From Bullera alba (Eukaryota > Basidiomycota > Tremellomycetes > Tremellales > Bulleraceae): a stretch of DNA of 64,000 bases. Location: positions 5,915,198-5,979,197 of the forward strand of contig BCIX01000001.1 of assembly GCA_001600095.1 (NCBI GenBank). Direction: 5' to 3'. A program made the position numbers and the translations under genes. The notes under the pieces were generated by a model that saw only the letters and a program-made list of their open reading frames with translations, ran no database searches and had not been told where the DNA came from. Shown here in pieces: positions 43,732 through 56,107 of this stretch; the stretch's first letter is position 1; every line of letters begins with the position of its first letter.

Positions 43732-46700
43732 TCACGAAGCTTCGGCGAACGATGCGTCGAATGGGTCGCTCGTCTGGGGCGGGCTTTGTTCGTTGAGCTT
43801 GTTATGAGTGGCGAGGTTCATCGAGTTTAGTTGATTCGCGACTTCTGCCGAAGGTCTCCGCGTTGGGGTATGCTTCAAAGGGGCAATGATACCACTGCGA
43901 CCAATGGCGTTATCTAGTGGTTGTGCGAGTGGGGTAGGATGGTCGGGTCGTTCTGCGCGGTCGGGAGGCGGAGGGATACTGATCCGATGGGGGATTCCTT
44001 TCCCTTTGGATATCCGATCCACGTCGACATTCCTGATAGTGTCTCTAACGTCGACTGCCTCGTCCTCGGCTAGGGCACGAGCGACTTGAATGATGATCGG
44101 CGGTATGGTCTCTGCGTCGTGGCCATAGTATGCCCCGACGACAAACAGCCCAGCGAGCATTTGGGCCAATCCCAGTCGAATGTCCACCACGTCTTGGGAT
44201 AGTCGGGGTAGATGAGGAATGAAGAATTCTTCAAAGGCACTTCGATTCGGCGGTGGTCGGACGAATTCCCGAAGACAGCGCACGAATCTGTGCAAAACTC
44301 ACGTCAGCGCCGCGCCATGAGACCATACCTAGCACTCACGTCAGACGCTGTCGATAGGAAGAACTCGTTCCGAGATCGACAAGCAGTTCCCTGAATCCAG
44401 TAGCCGTGGGTGAATCGTGACCGAGCACGACGTAGATTTTGGGAATCTTTTTGGTCAGCAATTATCACAATGTCACACTCACAGATTGGGAGACGGCATT
44501 CCGCACCGCGGCGAAAGGATCCAGTAGGCCCCACTTGATCATCTCGAGCACACATTTCCCTTGCTCGTCGGTATTGAACGATTCCGAGAAGCTTGGCAGG
44601 TGAAGGGTCAGTTGTTCCCTTGCCCTCCATCCTCCCAGACTGCCATCCGCCCAGGCCGCGAGCAGGTCCTTGAACAGCGACCATCCAGTTGCCGGTTCGA
44701 CCGCGAGCAAAAACTCGTGGACGTGCTCGTAGACCCTCTCCCTAATTTCATCGTTGCACACCAGGCAGCGGCGATACACCTCAAGCAGATCGCGCTCCAC
44801 CTGTCCCGGCTTAAGAATTTTGGCGAGCTCGTGCAGTGATGCAGCTAGGATGCGCATGATCTTGTCCCCTGCTCGAGTCTGCAGTCTCTCATAGAGGCCA
44901 CGTAGCTCGTCCCATCGATCTGATCCAAGAGTGAGGCAGACACCGGGGAACTGAACCGTCAGCAAACGGTGTGGCTTGGTCGACTCACGTTGAAAGCCGC
45001 GACAACGTCCCAGTCCCCATCCAGTCCAAAGTCTCCGTAGTCCGCCGTGTACACCTCTAGTAATTCTGGCGGAGGACCCTCAGGATCGTTATGAAAGACG
45101 TGGATGATCTCGCCAAGCATCTCGAGCACGGCGCATCGGACATTGTCTCCACTTTGTGCCAAACTGCTGACCGCCTTGACTGCAAATTGGCGTCGATAGT
45201 CTATCGCCTCTATTCTCTTGCACATGGCAGGAAGAGCGAGGCAGATCGATTGGCGGACGTGCTCCACCGGGTCGAACAGATATGACTCGACGAGGGGGAT
45301 CTAACAATATCAGCCAAACCGCCATTGTGGACCGTCCTTGCAAACTCACAAATTCGTAGATCCACTCGACAGGGACAGTCTTCGCCAGAAAGCTGATAGC
45401 AACCGCTCCCTCTGCCCGCACTGGCACATCCCCATCGCCCGACCTGAGCACTTCGTGGACAAAGCCATTCTCCACTGCCTCCTCACCTGAATAAAAGTCA
45501 CATAAGGACCCTATCAGGTTCATCGACGTTGCCCTCCCTGCCGTCGCTTCCGCCACCAATTGCTCCCTAAATTGCTCCACTTGACTCGTCATAGACCCGC
45601 TCTGCGATCCGTTGTGAATATCGGCGTAGTGCTCGATAGCCTTTTGTCCATCCTCAAGATCTTCCGCAAACAGTCCCTCCGGCATCTCGGTCGACAACTG
45701 TCCCATGCCGACGACGATCCCATGTACCAATTCATCTTCGACGAGTTTCCTTGCTTTGGGTCCGAACGTTTTGATTTGGTGGGTATGACTGCCAGTTTGT
45801 GAGACGAAAACCTTTGTGCCGGTGATATCTGCTGAATTTGCGCCTTTGCCCCAGACCTCCGGGATCAGGTCCGTCTTGTCCCTAATTCTTCCAACCAGAT
45901 TCACCAGACCGTGACGGACCGAGTCGGACACTGTAGGGTTTGGATTGAGCAGTAATGACCCCAAAAGCGGTGTGAAGAAGCTGACGGCGATGACGGGACG
46001 TTCGACAAGGGGACCTCCTCCGTATGCTGCCCTTTTCTCCGGGTTCATATCCGCAGAATACAGGTCGAGCTGGGCTGCGGGACTAAACACTGTGGACTCT
46101 GTGTTTGCCTCCGAGGCCGGTGTAGCTATGACCTGAGGCGTTTGTGCAGAGGTCGACACTGCCGTCTTGCCCGACGATGGCCCAAGGGATGACAGAATCG
46201 ATTGCCGTCTCTCCTCCTGGATCTGCAGTAGCTCCGATTCTATCCCTTCTTCGGGTTTAACCGGTACTACGTTGAGTCCTTCCGAAGTGACGGTGACGAC
46301 AGCTTCTTCCTCCTCCTCGTTCAACTGACATGTCGAGAAGAAATACCACAGGATCCTGTGCAATTCACTGGCAAAGGCCTCCTTGACACTCTCGTCCTCG
46401 TCGAGTGAGAATCCGCTGAGCAGCGGTAGCACGTACTCCACAGACTCGCATGGGTCGACGTCGAACAGCAAGTCGCCTAATACCCTTGCGACGTAAGCGC
46501 GGTGAAAGGGAAAGTCGGATTTCGAAAGCAGAAATATCCGCTCTAGCGTGTCGAGTCCTTCGTCGTCGAATGTCACGTCCATTTGAAAGTCCACGTTTGG
46601 GAGCACATCCCCTTCGTCCACCAATGCGACATCTCCCGCATACTCCGTTTGACCTTGATCCTCGCCTTTCCAAGTGGGCGCTTTCTTCTCCTGCTCTGGC

Positions 46701-48416
46701 GAAGAGACTTGCGGCAGTAATGACGGTGACCGCCTTGGACTCTTCCTGCTCCGACTCATATCCGAATCTGTACTTCGGCTTGGTGACACGGGTGAGCTCG
46801 ACTCAGCATCGGCCGGTCGCTTCGTCGGAGATTTGTCGAGCTCAGCGGGCACCGTTGAGGATCGATGTAGACTCGGTATAGTACTCCGGTGCTGACTGTC
46901 ATAATCAGATAATGCCCTCCTAGCCATTGACGGGCGAACACTAGGCGATAGCAGCACGGAGGTTGGAGATGTTTGCGATTGGGCCGGTTTCATGATCGGT
47001 ATGCCGTCGTCTCCAGGAGCGAGGTCCAGCGGGGGAGCCGGAGTCACCGGCGGAGGGAGGGTCATTGGCGGTAATGATGCAGGCAGCTCTTCCAATGACG
47101 GTACAGGCTGCTCCGGCCGTGATTCCGGCACGATTGCCGAAACACTCTTTCTCCTTGCTCGGATGACGCCAGCTTTGGCAACATTTCCGTCGCTGGACGA
47201 TGGCCTTGACGATCTGCGTGAAGGCGGGGCGAGGGGGCTGCTGATGTATGCGCTGTCGGGCTGAGTAGGGGATTGTAAGTGCAGTTGACGCTTGGGTGGA
47301 CTTGATTGCGGACTAGAGGGCGGCGAAGTCCCGGAGCTTTTCGACGATCGTGGAGTAGAGTTGTGGAAAGATCCCGAGTATGATCTACTGTGTTTGTTTA
47401 TCGAGACTGGCATGGAGCCTGGAGGGGAATGAGAGAGTATGGGCACATAGCTCGACAGCGACCCTCTCCGCCCAAGCTGAAAACCTTCTGGATATTGTGG
47501 GTCCATCTGTGGTGAACGAGCATCTCGAGATCCCTGGCGGAGCCGGTTGGGCGAGTGAGAGCGACGAGTGGGCGAGGCGCTTTCGCCGTTGGGAGTGACT
47601 GGCGACGATGGCAGTCTAGACGGCGCACTGGGAAGAAAGGCTGGAGAGAACGATGGGGTGATGAACGGAGATACAGGTGCGATGGGAAAGTTTGGACGAC
47701 CTGGGTCAGGCGGAATTGATGGTCTATGTGGTATACCCGGGGCAGGCCACTGAACTGTGAGCCAGGTTCTTCAATGTCAAAACTCACCACACTGTCCCAT
47801 GCCGATTCTCCACTGTCCTCGGGCGACTTTGTCTCGGAAGGTCCTGCTTCTATCGAGTCCTCGGGTTGTAGGGGTGGGGTCGGATTGATCACATTGAGCT
47901 CAAAATCACTAGTGCTTGCTTCCACTGGTGGTGTCGATGTCGAATTTGATCTACTCGTAGACGCACTGATTGGCTCTGATCGTAACGAATTCCTCGCTTC
48001 CACCAAATGTTGACCGCCCTCTGATCTCGCGCTCGCTGACGAAGCATCACTGGCGAGCGATTGTGGTGTTTGTGCCGAGTCTTGAGACTGTAGAGTCCTC
48101 AGTGGTGGCCTGGCAGTACCTGACGACGAGGACGATTGCGTAGAACCAGCCAAGTCTCCTGACTCGTCTGTAGACTGCGGCAGCGGGTCGGGAGGCGATA
48201 TCGTATCTAGCTTGAGTACGGGGGAGTCTGCTGGCGGGTTGAAGTTGGGCGGCGGGAGTGGAGCTGTTGTAGATGATGATCGTCGATGCCGAGGGTCGGG
48301 GACTGGTGATAATCAGCGCCACTGTCGACGAGACTATGATGGCGTGTACACCAGCACTCACTCTGCGAGAGCTCGTCCTCCATGACAACTTCTTCAACGT
48401 CCTCATCGTTGTCCAT
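43732..48416 (-). CDS. PP4 regulatory subunit 1-like HEAT-repeat protein
   Basis: The N-terminal third is disordered: start at 48416 (MDNDEDVEEVVMEDELSQ), an intron, then Ser/Pro-rich sequence with many SP/TP sites. Splicing at the second acceptor near 47768 gives DSVWPAPGIPHRPS and keeps the frame into MDPQYPEGFQLGRRGSLSSY. After about 46650 come HEAT repeats (LDTLERIFLLSKSDFPFHRA, VARVLGDLLFDVDPCESVEY, MTSQVEQFREQLVAEATAGR, IGSLCDFYSGEEAVENGFVH, AISFLAKTVPVEWIYEFV, IMRILAASLHELAKILKPGQ, VEPATGWSLFKDLLAAWADG, HRFVRCLREFVRPP, HLPRLSQDVVDIRLGLAQML). This repeat series matches PPP4R1, a scaffold for protein phosphatase 4. Length is about 1,470 residues. The C-terminus is a short disordered tail. 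PPP4R1 versus another PP2A-A-like scaffold needs a profile search. Confidence 0.75.
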
Positions 48417-49598
48417 CTTTCGTGCCTCTCAAGGCTTTTGAACGATCTTCTGCGGTCTCTACTGGTATACTGTTTGGGTGATGGGACGCGATTACCGCAT
48501 GGCCCGCTGGGTATATAATGTTGTTGTTGGTATGTATGGCGACTGCCGGGTGGTCCACGAAAAGGTTGCAATCCCAGTCAAGAGGCGTTCCGTCGGGCCA
48601 GGGGTCGAGCTGGTCGTTTATAAGCGTACAGGCGAGACTGCAATGTGGGTACGGATTTTGGATTGCAGAGTGCCAAACGTCTAGCGATTCCCGCAATACT
48701 AGTGGCGCCGAGGTGATCTGCAGATGCTGGCGTGTCGCAGGGTGACTGATAGGCTCGGTATACGTATCTTCTGACTGCCTGGAACCGGATGCTATCGAAT
48801 GCTTACTCTTTGCTGTCGAGATCGCCGTTGACGTTGGCAAGGGTTGATTCGTGCGTCACCAAGCTGAGCGGAACTCGAAGCGGAAGGCTGTATTGTAATT
48901 GGAGCAGGCTGGCGGGTCATTAGCACTGGAGGGCAAACATTAGGATCGTCAGAGCTTCTCATTAGTATAATCCTCCGAAATTCGCCTGGCTGTCACGTGG
49001 CCCATTCCCATTCTAATCAAACCTCACGAACACGATTACGAGTGTCACTACAAACTGTATAAGCTTCTGTGTGATACGATAATCGTAATGCACCACCGAT
49101 GTCTGTGCGGGATCAAATGCCCCGGTGCGGGGCCGTTGCCAAGCTGAAACGAGCTTGACTTTTTGTTGACACTCGTAATGCGTCTTGAAAGCGTCGATCA
49201 TCCTTTCACCACCATCATCGACGGTGACGACTGCTTCTCTGGGATCAGCAGAAGCAGGCGATCGCCTCCTATCCATCTCGACGCCCGTCCACCGTCCCCT
49301 CAGCTGTATCCCGCATCCTACCCTGGACAAGCTTTCAAACGAGGCCAGCTTGACGGCAACTCCGGCGGAGACGGTGGTAGAGGAGCAGTGTTGGTGACTG
49401 AGACACAGGATTCACAACACAACCAGTCCGCGAGTTCGGTCCTGAACTCTCACGTCTTCACGATCTCAGACCGAAAATATCTCTGTGCAGTACATTACAT
49501 AACGCGGACAAATCTCTTTCCCGATCTCTAAACTTCACTCTAAACACCTACACCTAAGAGAGAACCCTACGACATTGGAGCCGCCGCCCGAGGGACCA
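48417..49598. promoter_or_regulatory. Divergent intergenic region between the PPP4R1-like and SRF1-like genes
   Basis: About 1.18 kb, the longest promoter region in the window apart from the 23 kb gene-poor stretch. Open frames at 48403-48840 (-) and 49163-49531 (+) show no conserved residues and probably lie in long 5' UTRs. No RNA gene or repeat is visible. The length suggests complex regulation or upstream small ORFs. Confidence 0.45.
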
Positions 49599-52058
49599 AT
49601 GGCGATCGCCAACGCCAACGCGGAGGCTTCCTCCTCGCAGACGAACAACAATGCCCCAAACAGCAGTCAAAACGCACTGAGTCGCATGGCAAGTCCGCCC
49701 AACACCGCAGTGAGCAGCCTGAGGAGTCCACCACCGACTGGCAGGACCACCGCCTCCTCCAGAAAAGTCAGAACTGTCCCTCGTAAGTGAACGCAACTGG
49801 CGTGCAGATCTTGGCTGACTGTCGTTTACAGCGAGTGCGGCTTATGAACCTGATACTCCGGATTCATCCCATCCCAACTCTCTCCCGTCTGCAACGGCAC
49901 CTACTACCGCTGCCACCAATGGGACATTTCCCTCCACCTCTTCTCGACGACATCGCAAGCTATACTCGCGCCACTCCTCAGGCTCTTCAGGCGGGGATAG
50001 CGACGATGAATCCGACGGCGAGGCACCTTTTTGGGCTTTTACCACTCATGGCAAGGCTAAGATAAGATCTAGAATGATCAAGGGACAGGGAGGAACATCA
50101 ACGCCGCCACAGAGCTCCAAGTCAACGCATCTTAACGTATTCTCCGGGCTAGCGGACGTCGGGCGTTTCAGTCGCAGGGGTTCCCGGCAAAACTCGACAG
50201 ACAAGGAGACATTCAAACGGCAGCCTTCCCCGGATGCCGGGAGACGACGAAGCCTTGGCGATCTGGCTGCGCCTCGTATGATCCTGGACCCACCCATCCG
50301 TCAATCGTCGACGAATTCAAGTCCGCCACGTCGAAAGAAGCGCGTAGAGATCAATGCACCGGCGATGAGCAGGTCGACATCGGAACCTTCGTCCCCTGTC
50401 AACAAGACCATCAACCTTCCCAGTTCGGAGCCTCAACTTCAACCGCCTCCGCCTATCGCACTCTCCGGGAATCAATCGGATCCGACGATATCGCAGCAAA
50501 GTCAGGCGAGGAAGAAGCTCACTCCGATCCAGACACGTTTCCTACGTCGGCCAGAGCTAGGAGAGGCTATCACAGACTCGGAGACTGGCGATGAATTAAG
50601 GCGACCCAAGCCGAGGGGGTTTCGAGCTTCGACCCTCAATATAAGTGGTTCCGCGGACGACACGGATGGTGCGACTTCTCGGCGAGCAGCGATAAAGAAG
50701 CAAGCTAGCAAGCTTAAAGCCAACCTCGCTCCCCAAGTGTCCCAGCATTTCAACGGATGGCCACAAGCTGGATCATGGCAAGATGTCTACTATGGGATTC
50801 ACGACGAGCCAGAGCCAATGAGCGATCCCGGTGTCTTGCGGCCAGGCAGGAGTAATAAACCATCTTCGAAACCATCTTCCCTGAAAAATATCAGGAGGGA
50901 CCGATTTGCGACCCCGGACAACACTGATCATGAGATGGAAGTGCCAAGCGAGGCCGCCATGAGGAAGAAGAACAGGCAGCGGCGGTACAGGCACGCTCTC
51001 TCACCGCCCACACCATCTGGGTTGGGCTTTGAGCCGAAGGACAATGGCGAAGGGGCAGTGGCCAAGTGGAAGGAAGGACGGATTGGACCTCAGCAGAATG
51101 GGTTCGACTGGAGCCAAGGACGACGAGAGGGCACGATCGATGAAGGTCAAGAGGATCTATCCCGCGCTCCGACCAATATCACAGGTCTGGAAGCCATGAA
51201 CGAAAAGACCGGAGCTGGGGAAGGCGTCACGCAAGTTCCGCGTAGATGGTACACGTCACGTGCAAAGAGACGATTGGAAGCCGAGCGAGGACAGCGATTC
51301 GAGCATATTCCCATCAAGAAGAAGTTGAGGCGGATGCTGTTCCTCGACGCGAGAGTGACCATTTGGATCAGAGCATTGAACCTGGCAGTCGTCATTGCTT
51401 CCCTCGGTGAGTGATAAACATCCTAAGACCTAGAGCCCCTCTGACTTTTCCCTTAGCTCTCGCCGTCTCCATACGTCTCAAGCTCGACGAACTGCTCCTG
51501 CCCGGTCTTATAGGCTCATCGACCACATTGATCATTGCATACTCGAGCTTGACGGCATTTCACGTCTTAACCGCAATCTACCGCGAATACTTCGGGCGAC
51601 CGATCGGGCTTTGGGGACTACGACAGAAAATGCTCTGGGTATGCCTCGACCTGATCTTCATCGGACTCTGGTCTTCCGCACTATCCATCGCCACCAACGA
51701 CTACATCGCCACGCCATTGGACTGCACGCCCGATACACCATGGTGGAGGGGTAATCTAGCGGATCACTACGCAATGCTCGTCGCCAGACTCGCAGCCAAC
51801 GATCCAAATTCAACTTCAACACTGGCGACTCATGCTATAACCCCGGTCGAGATGATCGCCCAGTCGTTGGGTATATCCTTGCCCGTGGAAGTACTCCAGT
51901 CCCCGGTCACACGGGAGATTTGCGAGAAACAAGAGGGCAGTATCGCGCTAGCCCTTTTGACACTGCTGTTGTACACTATCAACATGGTTCTCAGTTTGTT
52001 CCGTATCTTTGAAACGGTCAGGCGAACCATGGGCGCAAACGACAAGATTTTGGTTTGA
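49599..52058 (+). CDS. SRF1: SRF1-like multi-pass membrane protein (phospholipase D regulator family)
   Basis: The start at 49599 gives MAIANANAEASSSQTNNNAP. A long basic, Ser/Pro-rich cytosolic region follows, with two better-kept spots: EAPFWAFTTHGKAKIRSRM and FNGWPQAGSWQDVYYGIHDE. The C-terminal ~220 residues carry about four membrane helices: RVTIWIRALNLAVVIASLG, LLPGLIGSSTTLIIAYSSLT, KMLWVCLDLIFIGLWSSALS, and IALALLTLLLYTINMVLSLF, with YREYFGRPIGLWGLRQ between helices 2 and 3. That arrangement is characteristic of the fungal Srf1 family, regulators of phospholipase D (Spo14) and phosphatidic acid balance. Two introns, the second after VVIASLG. The family call rests on architecture and the GRPIGL-type loop, so moderate confidence. 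Confidence 0.65.
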
Positions 52059-52150
52059 TACACGATGCATATGACTGTTGTAGAGCGAGTCTACATCACA
52101 TTGCACTAGACTGTGACTGTACTTGACTGTGTGAAATGCCTCGACTGCGT

Positions 52151-53575
52151 TTACTTCGACTCGATGTCCTGCGGAAATCAGCTCTGATCTTGTTACCCAT
52201 AGTCTGAACTCACCTGGATCAAGACGGATCTGTACCTGACAGTGTTGTCCTCCACGGCCTGGATGGCCTTGGCGGCGTCCTTCATCTGCAAGACATTGAT
52301 CCATGGCTCGACGTTCTTCTCAGCAGCAAGCTCAAGCATCCTGATGGCCTCCTTCTTGTTTCCAATATGACTTGAAGCAAGAGCCGCAGCGTTTCCAGAT
52401 AGGGTTTGCGAGGTGATTGTACTCAGTCCCTCCTCTGGCATACCGACAAAGACAAGCTTCTTCTCGACATCGAGGGTCGAGAACAGCTCGTCGAGGGGCA
52501 ATTTCGACGAAGAGGCAGTGACGATGATCAAGTCGAACTCCCTGGCGAGGTCCTTCTCAAAGCCCTTGTTGGAGGTGGCGATGAATCGCTTAGCACCCAT
52601 CTTGAGCGCATCGGCCTTCTTGTCGTCGGTTCGAGAGAACACGGTGACTTCAGCACCAAGAGCAGCACCAAACAGGACGGCGTAGTGACCCCTGTATGTC
52701 AGCCGAGCTCAAGGCTGTCTCAACTCACAATCCACCGAGACCGACAACACCGACCTTCTTGCCTGGTCCAGCGCCGTTTCGGACAAGGGGCGAGAACACG
52801 GTCAAACCTCCACACAGCCTGAGGCTCAGCACAATCCCATCAGGAGTTACTCACATGGAAGCAGCTTTGACAGACTCGAGCTTCTCTGGGATGGGGAAGA
52901 CGAATCGCTCCTGGGCTCGAATGTGGGTGGAGTAACCGCCCTGGTGCTCGGACTTGTCGGGCCCTATCAATGTCCTCAGTACTGAGAAGCGGTTTCTTGT
53001 CATGAATTGACTTACAAAGGGTGTTGTAGCCGTGAACGGGAGTGAAGCAGTATTGCTCTATATATCATCAGCTCTACGTCCCGCCATTCGATGCTCTACA
53101 CACCATTGTCGTTCTTGCATCCCTTGCATTCACCGCACGATCCGACCTGGGCTCCAACACCGACTCGCTGGCCGACCTTGAACTCGGTGACTTTAGATCC
53201 GACTTCTACGACCTTGCCGATGACCTCGTGACCCGTGACGACAAAGTTTGGCGTCTCCCATGGTCCCCAACCGCCAGAAATGGTGTGGTGGTCCTATCAG
53301 ATGTCAGCGAGGAGTATCAATTTGCTTATCGTCTAAACTGACAGATCCGCAGACACCGCAGCACTCGACGTTGACGGTGATTCGGTCCTCCTCCAGTGGC
53401 TCGAGCTCGTACTTGTGGAGCTTGAAGTCCTGGCATTGTCAGCGACGCTCCACCGGAGTGGAACTCACCAGGTAGTTTTTCTGGTCGAAGATGGCGTATC
53501 CTGATCGATAAATCAGTTTGCCACTCTGTACCATGCGCGAGGACCTGACATACCGGTAGCGTGAGTGATAGTCAT
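52151..53575 (-). CDS. Zinc-type NADP alcohol dehydrogenase (CAD/ADH6 family)
   Basis: A cytosolic medium-chain dehydrogenase reducing aldehydes with NADPH. The start at 53575 gives MTITHATGYAIFDQKNYLDF. Catalytic zinc ligands: CCGVCGSDHH, then GHEVIGKVVEVG, and the structural zinc loop CGECKGCKNDNEQYC. The nucleotide fold has GPGKKVGVVGLGGLGHYAV and MFSRTDDKKADALKMGAKR. The last exon codes only for DIESK and the stop at 52151-52153. It is split by at least seven introns. The family includes cinnamyl-alcohol dehydrogenase and yeast ADH6/7; the exact substrate cannot be told. It converges on the SRF1-like gene. Confidence 0.92.
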
Positions 53576-53907
53576 GATGGGCAGTGTTTTGATTGTCTTA
53601 TCTGAGCTGAGGGTATGGATTATTGTTGAAGAGAACTTTCAGTTTCCATGACCTTTTCCTTGATATGGCCTTGTTGCGAGCCGGTGGACCGGGATCGCCG
53701 GAGTATCACCGGGCCGCTCGATCGGCTCACGCTCAGGGACCCCGACCCGCGATTCGGCATCATCCCGCTTCAGTGTACACCGTGGGAGAGCAGATCTCGC
53801 CACAATGTTGCTCACCGTAGCGATCTTCGTCAACTCTGCAACGTCGATCGCAAGACTAGACACGACTAGACGCCACACATACCGAGACAGCCCATTCAAT
53901 CTTCATC
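53576..53907. promoter_or_regulatory. Divergent promoter between the alcohol dehydrogenase and COA6
   Basis: 332 bases between two starts facing away from each other. I see no CCAAT box, gene or repeat in it. Confidence 0.45.
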
Positions 53908-54297
53908 ATGGTGTTCGGATTCGGCTCTTCATCCTCGTCATCATCAACCTCGACCAACAGCAACGAGCCGCCCCCAGCACCAAACCGAGAGCAAAGAGCA
54001 GCATGTTGGAAGCATCGGGATGCGTATTTTGCCTGCTTGAACCAGAACGGAATCATGAAGCCGGGAGATGAGGCGAAAGATAAGGAAGGAAAGGATCTCA
54101 AGCCAGGACAGGGTGTGTGCGTGGTGGAGAGGGAAGGGTATGAGAAGAGTTGCGGTAAAAGCTGGGTAAGTGGACTCATATCAATGTTGCAATGCAAGGC
54201 TGACTTCCTCAAGATCGACTACTTCAATCAACGTCGCACGATCGAATACCGACAGAAAGCAACACAGGCCGCTTCGGGGCCAACAAAACGATCATAA
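53908..54297 (+). CDS. COA6: COA6, cytochrome c oxidase assembly factor
   Basis: Coa6 is an intermembrane-space protein that helps deliver copper to Cox2. From the start at 53908 (MVFGFGSSSSSSSTSTNS), the family cysteine pattern is complete: CWKHRDAYFAC (C-x9-C) and CVVEREGYEKSC (C-x10-C), followed by GKSW and IDYFNQRRTIEY. Between SW and IDYF lies a 48-nt intron (gtaagt to ctgac...aag) that is in frame and has no stop, so an unspliced transcript would add 16 residues. Spliced length is 113 residues. The Ser-rich N-terminus is a short low-complexity stretch. Confidence 0.92.
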   Translation: MVFGFGSSSSSSSTSTNSNEPPPAPNREQRAACWKHRDAYFACLNQNGIMKPGDEAKDKEGKDLKPGQGVCVVEREGYEKSCGKSWVSGLISMLQCKADFLKIDYFNQRRTIEYRQKATQAASGPTKRS

Positions 54298-54525
54298 ACG
54301 ATAGTTCGAGCCTTGGTGACCACCTTTCACGACATTTTGTACAATATCAATGAAAATTGCATACACTTCTCACTTCTGCCCACAAGTCACTCGATCTCCC
54401 TATGCGCCTCCCCTCATTCCCGTTCCAGTGTTCTTCCCTCCGGTCTTGTGTTCTTCCCGCCGATCCTGGTCATGGACTGCTCGGGTGAGAGCGTGAAATA
54501 CAATATATGCCAAACTCATACCCAA

Positions 54526-55813
54526 TCAACTGATTATCAATGCCTCAATGACCTGAAGAATTAGCTGTGTCATGACATGATCGACTCACCGTGCTCTCGT
54601 GGATGTTCGAGGTGTTGTTGCCTCGATCTGTCAAGGTCAGCACGAGCCAATCTTCCTCTAGCCATGCAACTCACAATTCAGCTTCTTCAAGACAGCGATC
54701 TACCCCCAGTCAGCAAAGAGGCCAGTCTGATCTGCACTCGCAACTCACCACTTTGTCTCTAGGGAAGCCCATGTCCGTAAACTGCGTCACGCTGATCTCT
54801 GCCAATCCCGCTATCTCCGCATCCGTTGCCACTTTGCCCGGTACTGCTTTTTGTTTTCCAGCGGGTGCTTGAGCGTATGCCTGCGCCCAATGCTTGGCTG
54901 TAGCGGTGAATGAAGCTCGATCCGAGAGGTAGTGCTTTGCGACTACGAGTATGAGCGAGTGCTCCTACAACTCAAGACTCACCTTCCGCGTCCTGTGGGT
55001 CATCGGGCACTGGGTCACATAAAAGCGATTGCAGTGATATCAGAGTGCTTTTGAGGGTCAACACCTGGAACGGGAGTAAGCGCCGATCGACACCTAAGTC
55101 TCCGACATACCGGCGACCATGCGTCCTTGAGGATGTCTGAAATTAGTCAGCTCTCTACCAGTACAGAACAAGGAAGTAGGTCGCACCTAGACATATAGCG
55201 CCCTGCACGCTGTATCAGCGCGAACTTTCTTCATGTTTTCATACTAGCAACTTACGCTTGCTGATGATATGTTTGGGTCTGAGGCAGGTCAGCGGGCACC
55301 AGCTATATTTTAGTCTGATCGACGTACGGTATACTTTGCTATCGAGACCGTCAGCTAGGACTTTCATCTCGTGCACACGACCACCTGACTCACGTAATGA
55401 ACTTCATCTTCACAGGCTGGAAAGGGTATGACTCGGGAATGATTATGTCCTAGTCGATCAGACCAGTCCTTTCTCGTCTTACTCACGACTTCGTAGTATC
55501 CTCCTTCGTAGGGTGTATCCGGCTGCGCTAACCTTAGTCCTAGTCCTCATCTTAGCCTATGGCAACTCACCGGTCCTGGAAATGCGCCTATCAGGTGGAA
55601 TTGATTCCCATCAATCACTAAAGTCCGCATCAGTACTGATCTCATAGAAGCTGGTCAAATCAACGCACTCTCTATTGATATATTCGACGTCTTGTCCTTC
55701 GAGCAATCTGCAAATGATGAGCTTCGACTTGAGATGGCTCGAGCTGGATGAGGTGACAGCTTGAACTTACCTCGAATCTCCTTCTGCACCCTTCGTGTAC
55801 GTGCGTCTGACAT
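54526..55813 (-). CDS. UBC1: Ubiquitin-conjugating enzyme E2 with UBA domain (Ubc1/E2-25K)
   Basis: A class II E2 that builds ubiquitin chains for proteasomal degradation. Fourteen exons encode about 224 residues: MSDARTRRVQKEIRDCSKDK, MIDGNQFHLIGAFPGPPDTP, YEGGYYEVDIIIPESYPFQP, VKMKFITKVYHPNISSASGA, then the catalytic ICLDILKDAWSPVLTL (active cysteine at about residue 89), SLLCDPVPDDPQDAEVAKHY, and a C-terminal UBA (FTDMGFPRDKVIAVLKKLNY, RGNNTSNIHESTLIL). Exons around the active site are 11, 23, 16 and 26 nt (55328-55338, 55256-55278, 55187-55202, 55111-55136). No single open frame covers the gene. UBA at the C-terminus distinguishes Ubc1 from Ubc4-type E2s. Confidence 0.92.
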
Positions 55814-56107
55814 GTTGGTGACTTTCCTCCTGGCTGTCCTGTCCCAAGAGCTTTCGATCAGGTCTAGAAGGTGTTAAGTCAGATGATGATGCATTCCGAG
55901 ATCTACTTTAAGCAGCTAAAGTCATGGCGATGGCTTGGAAGATGATCCGATCGGCGATCTCCGCTTTGACCTTTGTTGTTCCTGAGCTTGGTGCCCGTGC
56001 CGGCGTGATACAAGCGCGATACTGCCAGGCCTTGCTCGCCTCCTGCTCTTTGAAGTCCATCTACAGTCAACGACCTGAACACCAGCTACACAGAACACTG
56101 GTCGGCC

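Noticed and set aside
48403..48840. 145-aa minus-strand open frame upstream of the PPP4R1-like gene
   Set aside because: No splice path joins it to the gene and composition is not coding-like; probably 5' UTR.
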